Of a DNA stretch of 64,000 bases, positions 33,633-44,400 are shown in pieces. The notes beneath the pieces were generated by a model. It saw nothing but the letters and a program-made list of their open reading frames with translations, ran no database searches and was not told where the DNA came from. Numbering within the stretch: the first letter of the stretch is position 1; each line of letters opens with the position of its first letter. Position numbers and translations under genes: made by a program. Source of the DNA: Codonopsis lanceolata (Eukaryota > Streptophyta > Magnoliopsida > Asterales > Campanulaceae); the NCBI GenBank assembly GCA_013146195.2, contig CM028378.1, positions 85,556,295 through 85,620,294 on the forward strand, written 5' to 3'.

Positions 33633-33641
33633 TGATATTTC

Positions 33642-35479
33642 AAGTAAACCAAATCTGTAACAATAATATGTATGCATACGAGGAGTCAAAACTGTTTCCA
33701 TCTCAACTCAATCTCAATTTATGTTGAATTGGGGTGAGATTTGGGTTTTGTTTTTTTATTTTGGGTATTTATTGGGCTTGCGTCGAAAGAGATCTTCAAA
33801 GATTGTTAATTGTGTTTTATATTAATGGGGAAAGCGAGCGATTTCATTTTCGATATTAATGGATGTATTTGTTAATTTAAAACCAAAATCTGGGTTACTT
33901 GGTCTACAGAAGCAGTGCAAATTTGAGATTTTTTTTTTAATCTTAAGTGATACCTTTTATAAAGTACAATGGCTCAAAGGTATATTTTGCCCTTTATTTT
34001 GGTTGTCAAGGCTTGAGTAAACAGTATTTCGTTTTTTTAGATTGATTGTATTTAATGATAAACGTTGTGAAAACGATTGACGTTTTTGGCCTTGTCCGTT
34101 TTTGTAGAAATCTCTTTGTAACAACATTGTTCAAGATTTTTTTCAACATTTGACAACCTGTCTTTCTGGCAAGAGAATTGATGGTGGCAATTGCCAACTA
34201 GGGAGGTGGGTGACTGGGTGATGGCGGAAGGCAGAAGCACAAGTCATGTGATGGGCACGTGGTTAATAGCAAGTGTATATAGAGCCACCCAAAAAGGGAA
34301 TCATTAATTTTCATATAAAATTATAAACTTTAAAAAAAAATCAATAACATCCTTATATTTTAACAATGTTCATAATATCAGGACCATGGACGTGAAAAAA
34401 CAATCAATCGTGGTCACCACCGGGCATTTAGTCATTTGCCTTGTAAAGGGACTAAATTAAGATTTTTTTGATAGTACAGGACCAATGGTACACTTAACTC
34501 CTCGTTTACAATCTTCTCCCTTCCACCAGCGCCGCTCCTTCCCCTTACACTCGCTTCCGGCCACTACAATGTTTTTCTCGCCCCTCCTTCTCCAAGACCA
34601 AAAGTCCAACCTCATCCATTCGATCTCAGATTTTTGTCTCTCTCTACCAACAAGAGACAGAACCTATGGAGCTGGCACGAGAATCTTGCATCAGCCGCAT
34701 AGCCGACCGAGATCGGGAGAAAGGCTATGGAAAAGTTAGATTGAAAATATCTATCGTTGTTGCTTTGGTTGAGATCGACGTCGGCGGATGGATTTTAAAG
34801 ACCTCGATGCAAGCGACACTGGATCCGAGATGAGTTTGTTTTATTGGAGATAATCTGTCAAAGTTGGGCAACTACAAGGTAGGACAATAATTATTTCTGT
34901 CTCTCCTCTCCCTCTCCATTGTTGCTTCGAGATCTGTGAAGGCAGTTTTGAGATTAATAAATTGAAATTGCATTTCTGAAATTGGTGGGAATTACTTCTT
35001 GTTTTGGTGAGAATGACGAGAAAAGTCTAATAAAACTAATATAAAATTTGATAAAAAAATAAAAAGTAAAAGCAAACGAAAGGACTAATGGGAAGAGTTT
35101 TTAATAAGAAAAATGCTAACAGGATCCACTTCCCTCATGGGAACTCAAAAAATCAAAAGTTTTATTAAGAAGGTAAAAACTTACGAATATTTTTTATAAG
35201 ACGTATTCTAATTATCCGATTCACCGTATGTTGATGGATTGAACTGTGAGAGAGTGGAACTCCGTCTTACGAATTAAGAACCTTAGACTGTCTTCCCCTA
35301 TCGAGAATATGTGAAAATTTTGGTGACATGTCATATTTACGATCATTATCCACGACTACGTCGAAGAGTTTTATTTTTAGATAAAAGAATATATATTTTA
35401 AAAAACGCCTAGGCTCACATATGGAATAAATATATTTATATACTGAGCTGACCATAATTCCCAACAAGATAAGAACGTC
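33642..35479. other. Unassigned intergenic DNA
   Basis: No known gene or element recognised. The piece 34340-34490 has 'AGGACCATGG...AGGGACTAAATTAAG...AGGACCAATGG' wording reminiscent of transposon terminal regions. A short plus frame at 34485-34739 has no recognisable domain and I do not call it a gene. Confidence 0.4.
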
Positions 35480-35890
35480 TTTACAATCAAATAACTTGTA
35501 ACCAGGGGACTCATGACTTGGAGATCAAAGACACTATAGGCAGACTAGGCCCATTAGGCCACTACCTTCAGCTCTAGGGCGGACCATGCGTCCCTAAAGA
35601 GTATAGTTGTCCATCCTTTGTCGCCAACTAATCCATGTCACATGCTCATTGTTCACCTCGGCAGGACAGATACGCCTTCTAGAAGCTCTCGTGGCATAAC
35701 AAGCTTTACTCCGTACAACACCTATATAAAGGCCCTGACCCCTTCACAGAAAGGTACGCTCTCATTTCTACGTCCTTACGCTGTCAAATTCCATTATCTC
35801 TGATCATCATCCTCATACTGACTCTCACACTGGAGGGGATTTGTAGGGCCATCCCCCTGCTCAAGTAACATTTGCTTATCTATTTCAGGT
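35480..35890 (+). mobile_element. Gypsy-type LTR fragment
   Basis: TATA (TATATAAA, 35723-35730) is followed by a CT-rich leader (CACTCTCATTTCTACG-like) and then ACTGACTCTCACACTGGAGGGGATTTGTAGGGCCATCCCC (35818-35857). This is the typical U5 wording of plant Ty3/gypsy LTRs, in which the R/U5 region contains a TGACTT..GCGTCGGAGGG-like motif. The left boundary, primer-binding site and coding parts were not resolved. Confidence 0.5.
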
Positions 35891-36584
35891 ACCGATCCAA
35901 GCTGGTTGAGCAGATTCCCGATCATATCCTTGACAAAGAAAATAGCATCATCATATACTAATTTTTTTCTCACATAGGGAATAAATTTTCTTCTTATTGT
36001 TTCTAATTTTAAAGTATTTCATTTCTTTGGTTATTAAATTATCTTCTATTTCTTAACTCTCAAAAGAAAACAAAGGGTCCCCAATAATTTAAGAACTCAA
36101 AAATCATCTAATATTTATAATACCAACTTTCTTTAAAGATCTCTCTTCATTTTGCAAAGTGACTGAAATAATTCAGCTAGATTGACATTGAAATTAATTT
36201 AGCTAGATTTTAGATGACTAGATAGGAAGAATGACGAAATTGCAACATTTTTAAAACTACAATGGCAATTTCGTTCAAAGAATAGTGTCACTGTCAAAAT
36301 ATAAAAATTAGTGAAATTATATATTGTGACAAAATAGATTATATTTCCTCGCAATTTTGTTAAAAAACACCAAAAAAATAAATAAATAAAATTAAATGGG
36401 ACACGTTCTAACATGATCTCTTAATTGAAATGATATGGATAAAGTGAAGAAGTTGTTGTACGAAGTTGATGTATCCAAAAAAACATCATACCGGGGGTGT
36501 CGAAGGTAGCGGTGGACGTGGGTCGTCAAAGTTGCCGTTCGGCAGCCATGTTGTTGTCGGTGGTGGATATCTGACAATATTATC
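35891..36584. other. Unassigned AT-rich spacer
   Basis: Nothing recognisable. The minus-strand frame 36601-36392 would lie just downstream of the LTR at 36585-36886 but shows no known domain. Confidence 0.4.
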
Positions 36585-36886
36585 TGTAAAATAAACACCA
36601 TGAGTGGGCGGGGAGGGCCCCCGTCAAAAACCCTCCGGTGTGTTTATCAGTACACTGAGTATGAAATAAAGGGCGCGTAGCCCCCAAGTGCGTGTGTGAT
36701 TCTAAATCAGAAAGAGAGAGAGAGAGACCCTTCACTATGGACAAGTGGGGTTACTTATACCTGGATGGAATGGGTCTAGCTCGTGGACTATCTACCTGGC
36801 CCAAGCCTTCCGACATTATGTAAAATATAATGGGCCATTAGATGAGGCCCACACGCCATTGAGGCGGATCCAAAATATGCATATCA
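36585..36886 (-). mobile_element. Candidate gypsy 3' LTR, minus strand
   Basis: On the minus strand it starts TGATATGC (36886) and ends TTTTACA (36585). A TATA-like GGTATAAGTAACC lies near 36752-36762. The segment GGAGGGTTTTTGACGGGGGCCCTCC (36613-36637 on this strand) is typical of gypsy U5. The purine run just upstream (36887-36898) supports a 3' LTR. Confidence 0.45.
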
Positions 36887-36898
36887 GTAGCCCCCTAC
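36887..36898 (-). promoter_or_regulatory. Polypurine-tract-like run before the minus LTR
   Basis: GTAGGGGGCTAC on the minus strand, directly before TGATATG. This placement is that of a polypurine tract in Ty3/gypsy elements. Confidence 0.45.
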
Positions 36899-37116
36899 TC
36901 ATTATTCTTCGAAATTCATCTCGAGAGTAAGGAGTACTATTCGCTCGTAATCTTCTTTAATTTCTCGGGATGGCCAAGGCTTAATCACTTTCATCTTGGC
37001 AGACAAGATAACATAAGTGCTGGGATGAGTCACAAATTTAGTCGCTTTTGACCGCCATTCAATATTTTAATTAACCATTACGCCTTAGAACTTGATTGTA
37101 TAAGTCTTTCTATTTC

Positions 37117-37390
37117 GAGCAGATTGCTACTTGGGCTAAGGTCAAGTCCTACTACTAGACTTTATGAGCAGGGCTACCTTTGATAAGCTAGCGAGCAGAA
37201 CGCCACTTGGGCAAAGGTCAAGTCCCAGTACTAGATTTTGCGAGCAGGACTACCTTTGAAAAGCTAGAGAGCAGAACGCCCCTTGGGCAAAGGTCAAGTC
37301 CCGGTACTCGACTTTGCGAGCAGGACTACCTTTGAAAAGATAGAGCAGAATGCCACTTGGGCCAAGGTCAAGTCCCGGTGCACGACCATT
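37117..37390. repeat. 76-bp tandem repeat, 3.6 copies
   Basis: Units start at 37117, 37193, 37269 and 37343 (spacings 76, 76, 74), each beginning GAGCAGA.YGCYACTTGGG and containing AGGTCAAGTCC and GAGCAGG.CTACCTTTGA. On the minus strand it lies upstream of the 3' LTR above, so it is probably the 3' untranslated tandem region of that element. Confidence 0.9.
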
Positions 37391-38650
37391 AACCCTCACA
37401 GGTTATAGATTTGGTTGAGTCATCTTCTGATTCTATTGCACAGTGGCTAATAGGTCTGCGTACCAGTTAGTGTGATAACTCTCTTAGAATCAAGGGTGTA
37501 ATAGAATAGTTTAGTGTTAGTTTCTCCAAAGGCGCGGACCAGCAGGCTTCAACAGCAGCTTTGAAGGCACAATTCAACAGTAGACTTGGAAGTCTGCTCA
37601 GCTCAAAATTTAAGTTCAGCCAAACACGTGGAATTAGGTCATATATTATTTGATCAGGATATTTCTAATATCTAGTCAGATAATATTCAAAATTATCTTC
37701 ATCAGATTTCCCTCCAAAGAAGTCAACCATGTCATTATCAGGCTTCAGACTATCTGCATGGATAAACTGTCCAGATTGTCACCTGAATCATGAAGATTGA
37801 AGACATTACCTCTTTTGCCTTAGAAGACTTTCAAGCTGTAACGCCTGCAAGCTGAAACCTTACTGTGTTTGGGAATATCTGTCTCTGCAATCACTGCATC
37901 TCTGATGCTATTGCTGCACTCAGTCTACAAATCGCCGAAATGCATTCAATGCATTATATCGTTGGACACAATCTATCTTTTCTCAGTCCAACGGTCTGAA
38001 AGATCTCCCATAGTATATAACACACTCTCTTTAACATTCAATACTCAAGCTTCATCTTCATAACTCAAGTATTCAAGAGATCCAAAGGACAAGAACTAAC
38101 ACTTCACCAAACTTCCTGAAGCTGCAGATCTGCCTGTCCTTACTCTGTTTCAGCTTCTTCTAGTTTGCTTTAAACTGTTCTTTACTTTAGCACTTGAGAG
38201 AACAATTATTCATTGATTGTTTCTCTCATCATTAAACGCTTCGTTGAAAACTATTTTTGTACATGATCCATTAGTGATCTTACCTTCTCACCAAGTGGAT
38301 AAACAAGTGCACTTTTCAAAATCCAAAGCTAACCACTTTGGTAGTGGACGTAGTACTATTCACAGTACGAACCACTTCTAAATTCTGTGTATTGTATGAA
38401 TCATTTCTGTTTATCTTAACTACTACTGTCGTTGCTATTTAAGTCTAGTGCTGGATCTGTTTAATATCAACAGCAGCCTTTAATCAATCCTGCACTTTTA
38501 GTTTTCCGCTGCCTTAACTCTTCTTGCACAATTGTCTTTCCAAAAGGAAAGAAGAACTCTTTGAGAAGTGTTTGAAAGGAACTTTAAAAACACAACTAGG
38601 CTATTCAACCCCCCCTTCTAGCCTAGATTGAACCTATTTTGGGACCAACA
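37391..38650 (+). mobile_element. Copia 5' LTR (5' end unresolved)
   Basis: It ends TTTTGGGACCAACA directly before the primer-binding site. TATA (TATATAA) is at 38014. It matches the solo LTR 10784-12027 through the blocks GTGGCTAATAGGTCTGCGTA, TTGTACATGATCCATTAGTG, GGTAGTGGACGTAGTACTA and CTATTCAACCCCCCCTTCTA. The start is unclear because sequence before about 37400 belongs to the 76-bp repeat. Confidence 0.75.
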
Positions 38651-38652
38651 AT

Positions 38653-38664
38653 TGGTATCAGAGA
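38653..38664 (+). promoter_or_regulatory. Primer-binding site (tRNA-iMet type)
   Basis: TGGTATCAGAGA, eleven of twelve bases of the canonical TGGTATCAGAGC, two bases after the LTR end. Confidence 0.9.
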
Positions 38665-38717
38665 TTTATTCTTTGAAAATTTGTTTTTCCAAGACTAATT
38701 TCTTGAAAATAGATCCT

Positions 38718-41190
38718 ATGGCTCACTATATGCTGCCTACCTCGAATACAAGCGACGTCCCGATATTGGATGAAGGTCACTTCGAAGTATGGAAAGACAA
38801 AGTTATGAGATACATGAATATTATTGACAATCATTTATGGAAATGTGTTCAAACAGGTCCTCACATTCCAATGAAGCCAAACCTTCTTGCCGAAGTAGCA
38901 GGCGGACCTCCGAAGGTACCCAAGTCAATAAATGAATGGACTGATGAAAAAAGGAAGCTTGTTGAACTCGACAACAAAGCTATACATATCATATCTAGCT
39001 CTATCGATACAAGCACATATCAGCAAATAATTAGGTGCAAAACAGCCAAAGAAATGTAGGAAGCACTAGTGGAATATCTAGAAGGAGATCTACCCACAAG
39101 AGACAACAGAAAGTACAATTATATTAAACAGTTTGACTCTTTCAAAAAAGACCCAAAGGAGACACTACATCAAGCCTACGACAGATTCTGTGAGGTAGTA
39201 AATAGTTGTTATTCCTTAGGAAAAGAATATAGTGTTAAGGAAGTTAATATAAGATTTTTGGCTTCCTTAGGAAGTTTGTGACATATTAAGACCACAGCCA
39301 TTAAAGAGTCCAAGGACTTAAACTCCATGCATCTACGAAGTTTGTATGCGAGTTTAACTGTCTATGAGCAAGAACTACTTCAAGCTCAAGAACAGGACAA
39401 ACACTTTAAACTTCCCTCTTTTTCTGCTATCTTTCAAAAATCTCCTGCCCTAGAAAATAATCCATCTACTTCGTCTTCTTCAAACGACAATAAAATTCTT
39501 TTTGATGAAAAAATTTGCTATGTTCGTTAAGAAGTTCCAAAAGTTCTCAAAATTTAATAAGAAGAAGGAAGCAAACCAGAAGACTTTCAGAAAGGCTGCT
39601 GAAAGCTCACAAAATAATGAGCTAGTTTGCTACAATTGCAAGAAGCCTGATCATTTTGCTTCTAAATGTCCTAAGCCCAAATATGAAGCTTATAAAAGGC
39701 GACCCTCTAAATCTTTTTCAAAACATAGGGGTTTACTGGTTGAGGACTTGGAAGAAAACCAAGTGTCCACTTGGTTTGAAATTGATTCTGATGAGGATGA
39801 TAGTGATGACTCACCTGAGCAGGCTCATATCTACCTCGTTGCTCTAGAGTCACCTCCCACCTATGACTCAGACAGTGAAATCAAATATTCTTCTTTTCAA
39901 GCTAACATAGAACAACCTACTGAAGAGCCTTCTAAAGAAGAAATCCTCAAGGATGCTCAAGATATGCTAGAGGAATTCAATGAATTTAGAAAGGCTTATG
40001 TAAAGTTAGCTAAAAGCCATAAGAAGCTGGGAACTGAGAAATCCTTGCTGGAAGCCGAGTTAAAAACTCTCAATAGAGTTCAGCAGGAAAGTATCAAGCT
40101 AAAAGAAGAGAACAAGTTTCTCAATGAGAAGGTTGCTTGCCTCATTGGTCATGCCAAAGAGCTATCTGCTGAGAAAGATGAGTTACAAAAAACTATTAAC
40201 TCATGGAATAACTCAAAGGTTGTTTTTGACCAAATCCTTTGAGACCAGAAGCCTACTGCAGACAAAATTGGGCTAGGTTTCTCTGTGAACACCTCTGGCA
40301 CAACTGCTGAACAAGAACCAGAAAACTTGTCTGTGCGAACTGGTAATGATCCTATATATCATCAACAGTTTAACAACAAGGGTAGACAAGAAAAGCAAAG
40401 CAATCATGCGTTTCTAGGAACACAAAATGCGTCTAAAGCAAAGCAATCATCAGCTGGCGAAAAGTCTGCTAAGGGTTGTGCAGATTCACATGATCCTTCT
40501 ACTAGCACCTCTGCTAAAGCAAAGGCTGCTGTTTTTGGAACAAAAAAAGTCTGCCAAAACCTATTAGATTCATCAAAAGCACTACTGATGGTGCTGCTGC
40601 TTCCGAGACTACTGACACTAAGCTCAAAGGCAAAATGTATGAGATGTCTAAGTCTACTATCAATAGATCTGCTAAATCAAGGACTGTTGAATATAGACCT
40701 AAGAAAACTCATACAGAACCTTCTAAACCTGTTGTCAACAAGTTTGCCGAGTCTAAGGCTGCTACTAAAAGAAAGCATGCTAAAAAATCTACCGAAATCC
40801 ATCATGAAGCCTACTGGATCCCCCATTGCAAAAGTCAGGAAAGTATGGATTCCTAAAAAATGCTAACCCTATGAACCCAAAAGAAAAATAAAGGGGGACC
40901 ATGATCTTCTTACCTCTCTATCTCAGATATGCTTCATGGCTACTACAAATCTAGACAGTGGCTGCTCAAGACATATGATAGGAGAATCATGTCTTCTTTC
41001 AAATATTACTGAAACAGAAGGCCCTCCAGTCATCTTTGGAGACAATGCTAAAGGAAGAACTATTGGATACAGATCCATCATTCGTGGAAATCTCTCTATA
41101 GGAAAATTCTTTCTAGTAGAAGGCTTAAAGCACAACCTATTGAGCATCTCTCAATTCTGTGACAAAGGACTCGTATGCCAATTCTCCTAA
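38718..41190 (+). pseudogene. Copia (probably Sirevirus-like) gag and protease, most of pol lost
   Basis: ATG 38718 begins MAHYMLPTSNTSD. Gag core: DEGHFEVWKDKVMRYMNI, then IDTSTYQQI and ETLHQAYDRFCEVVNS. In-frame stops are at 39057 (TAG, a Trp position) and 39279 (TGA, an Arg position). A frameshift in an A run near 39510 moves to the frame with the CCHC zinc knuckle CYNCKKPDHFASKC (39629-39670), an acidic segment and a long coiled coil to TGA 40240. Another shift near 40545 precedes a Lys-rich stretch. The protease follows with DSGCSRHMIGESC and LKHNLLSISQFCDKG (40948-41186). Sequence stops at 41190. Integrase, RT and RNase H are missing, so the element is internally deleted. The long gag with coiled coil suggests Sirevirus, not proven. 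Confidence 0.8.
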
Positions 41191-41240
41191 AATAGATGCG
41201 ACATAAGGGATCCAGACTTGTGCTCAACCTTAGTAACTAG

Positions 41241-41426
41241 TGTTGGAATATGCTTCTTGATAATTGACTTATCACCTTGCATATTATATATATGTTGATT
41301 TGCTTGTTCCCATTACAGTGAGTCATCACTAGTGGCTAAAAGGTCTGCGTACCAGTTAGCGTGACAACTCGTGTGACATCACATAGGCCTTAGATTAGGT
41401 GCGACCTGATCGAGTCCTACCTTTGT
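41241..41426 (+). mobile_element. 5' end of a related Copia LTR
   Basis: It starts TGTTGGAATATGC and contains GTGGCTAAAAGGTCTGCGTA at 41329, matching the early part of the Copia LTRs at 10784 and 37391. It is cut after about 186 bases where the satellite begins. Probably the start of the 3' LTR of the preceding Copia element. Confidence 0.55.
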
Positions 41427-44400
41427 TTTTTTAGGATTAGAATTTAACCAAGGTTAGTTACAAATTGAGATAGTAATTAAGTAAAATATAGGACCCATTA
41501 ATGCAACATCAACTTTCACATCATTAGGTGTAAGTTTTTAGGTACTTGATAGGTACCCATATCATTACCCATGATGGGCAATGATATGGGTACCTAATAA
41601 GTGCCTAAAATCTTACACCTAATGATGTGACATTGATGTGCCATATTTTTTACTTAATTACTAACCCAATTTATAACTAACATTGGTTAAATTCTAATCC
41701 TAAAAATAAATTAAAAAGAATGAAAAAAGTTAAATAGTAAACCAAGCTGCTAGGATTTGCGCCGTCCTATTGTTTCCAAACATGAGCCGTCCTATTGTTT
41801 CTTCACCGACGCCCGCAAACTACAATGGCAATGTCATCTCTTGCATATCTCCAGGCCTGTCTCTCTCCCTCCCTCACTCCCTCATTACATGTTTTCTTAA
41901 TGGGTTGCGTTTAGTAGATAACAATTAGTCAATTAACAATTCTCAAAGACTCCCAAGATTTGTACCCAAACACCACCAACTAGCCCACAACCAAACCATC
42001 ATAAAAAACATTCGAAAAAGTACTGTTCAAACTTTAAACAAGAACAATTTAAACCAAGGCTAGAATGTCTATACGCCTTCGTGATCACCTCAACTTAAAC
42101 TCATGCTTGATCCCTCCTCATGAATTATGATGCAAAATTTTTTTTTTGATTAACCTATTTCTACTCATTAAGAAGACACTTATATGTTTTGCTGCCGTCT
42201 TTTTAACTTTTTTTTTGGGTCAATTTCATCAAAAATAATTCTTATCCTTGCAAAATAATTTTTATCTTTTATTTTTAATTGTTTTTTTAGGATTAGAATT
42301 TAACCAAGGTTAGTTACAAATTGAGATAGTAATTAAGTAAAATATAGGACCCATTAATGGAACATCAACTTTCACATCATTAGGTGTAAGTTTTTAGGTA
42401 CTTAATAGGTACCCATATCATTACCCATGATGGGTAATGATATGGGTACCTAATAAGTACCTAAAATCTTACACCTAATGATGTGACATTAATGTGACAT
42501 ATTTTTTACTTAATTGCTAACCCAATTTATAACTAACATTGGTTAAATTCTAATCCTAAAAATAAATTAAAAAGAATGAAAAAAGTTAAATAGTAAACCA
42601 AGCTGCTAGGATTTGCGATTGTGCTCCAAACATGAGCCGTCCTATTGTTTCTTCACCGACGCCCGCAAACTACAATGGCAATGTCATCTCTTGCATATCT
42701 CAGTTCTGTCTCTCTCCCTCCCTCACTCCCTCATTACATGTTTTCTTAATGGGTTGCTTTTAGTAGATAACAATTAGTCAATTAACAATTCTCAAAGACT
42801 CCCAAGGCTTGTACCCCAACACCACAAACTAACCCACAACCAATCCATCATAAAAAACATACCAAAAAGTAATGTTTAAACTTGAAACAAGAACAATTTA
42901 AACCAAGGCTAGAATGTCTGTACGCCTTCATGATCATGTCATCTTAAAATCATGCTTGATCCCTCCTCGTGACTTATGATGCAACAAAAAAAGTTGATTA
43001 ACCTATTTCTGCTCATTAAGAAGAAACTTATATGTTTTTCTGCACTCTTTTTACCTTCTTTTTTTTTGGGGTAGATTTCATCAAAAATAATTCTTATCCT
43101 TGTGAAATAATTCTTATCTTTTCTTTTTAATTGTTTTTTTAGAATTAGAAATTAACCAAGGTTAGTTACAAATTGAGTTCGTAATTAAGAAAAAAATAGG
43201 GCCCATTAATGCCACATCAACTTCCAAATCATTAGGTGTAAGTTTTTACGTACTTAATAGGTACCCATATCATTACCCTTCATGGGTAATGATATGGGTA
43301 CCTAATAAGTACCTAAAATCTTACACCTAATGATGTGGCATTGATGTGCCATATGTTTTACTTAATTACTAACCCAATTTATAACTAGCATTGGTTAAAC
43401 TCTAATACTAAATATAAATTAAAAAGAAAGAAAAAGGTTAAATAGTAAACCAAGCTGCTAGGGTTTGCGATTGTCCTCCAAACATGAGCCGTCCTTTTGT
43501 TTCTTCACCGACGCCTGCAAACTACAATGACAATGTCATCTCTTGCATATCTCCAGGTCTCTCTCTCTCCCTCCCTCACTGCCTCATTACATGTTTTCTT
43601 AATGGGTTTCTTTTAGTAGATAACAATTAGTCAATTAACAATGCTCAAAGACTCCCAAGGCTTGTACCCCAATACCACCAAGTGACCAACTAACCCACAA
43701 CCAATCCATCATCAAAATCATTCGAAAAAGTACTGTTCAAACTTGAAACAAGAACAATTTAAACCAAGGCTAGAATGTCTGTATGCCTTCATGATCACCT
43801 CAACTTAAACTCATGCTTGATCCCTCCTCGTGACTTATGATGCAACAAAAAAAAGTTGATTAACATATAACTACTCATTAAGAAGACACTTATATGTTTT
43901 GCTCCACTCTTTTTAACTTTTTTTTTTGGGGTCAATTTCACCAAAAATAATTCTTATCCTTGCGAAATAATCCTTATCTTTTCTTTTTAATTGTTTTTTT
44001 AAGGATTAGAATTTAACCAATGTTAGTTACAAATTGAGTTAGTAATTAAGTAAAAAATAGGGTCCATTAACGTCATATCAACTTCCATGTCATTAGGTGT
44101 AAGTTTTTAGATACTTATAATGTACCAATATCATTACCCATCATGGGTAATGATATAGATACCTAATAAGTATCTAAAATCTTACACCTAATGATGTGAC
44201 ATAATGATGTGCCATATTTTTTACTTAATTACAAACCCAATTTATAACTAACATTGGTTAAATTCTAATCCTAAAAATAAATTAAAATGAAAAAAAGTTA
44301 AATAGTTAACCAAGCTACTAGGGCTAGCGATTGTGCTCCAAACATGAGCCGTCCTTCTGTTTCTTCACCGATGCCCGCAAACTACAATGTCAATGTCATC

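Noticed and set aside
34485..34739. 84-residue plus-strand frame
   Set aside because: No domain, no splice or promoter support; low-complexity composition typical of non-coding DNA.
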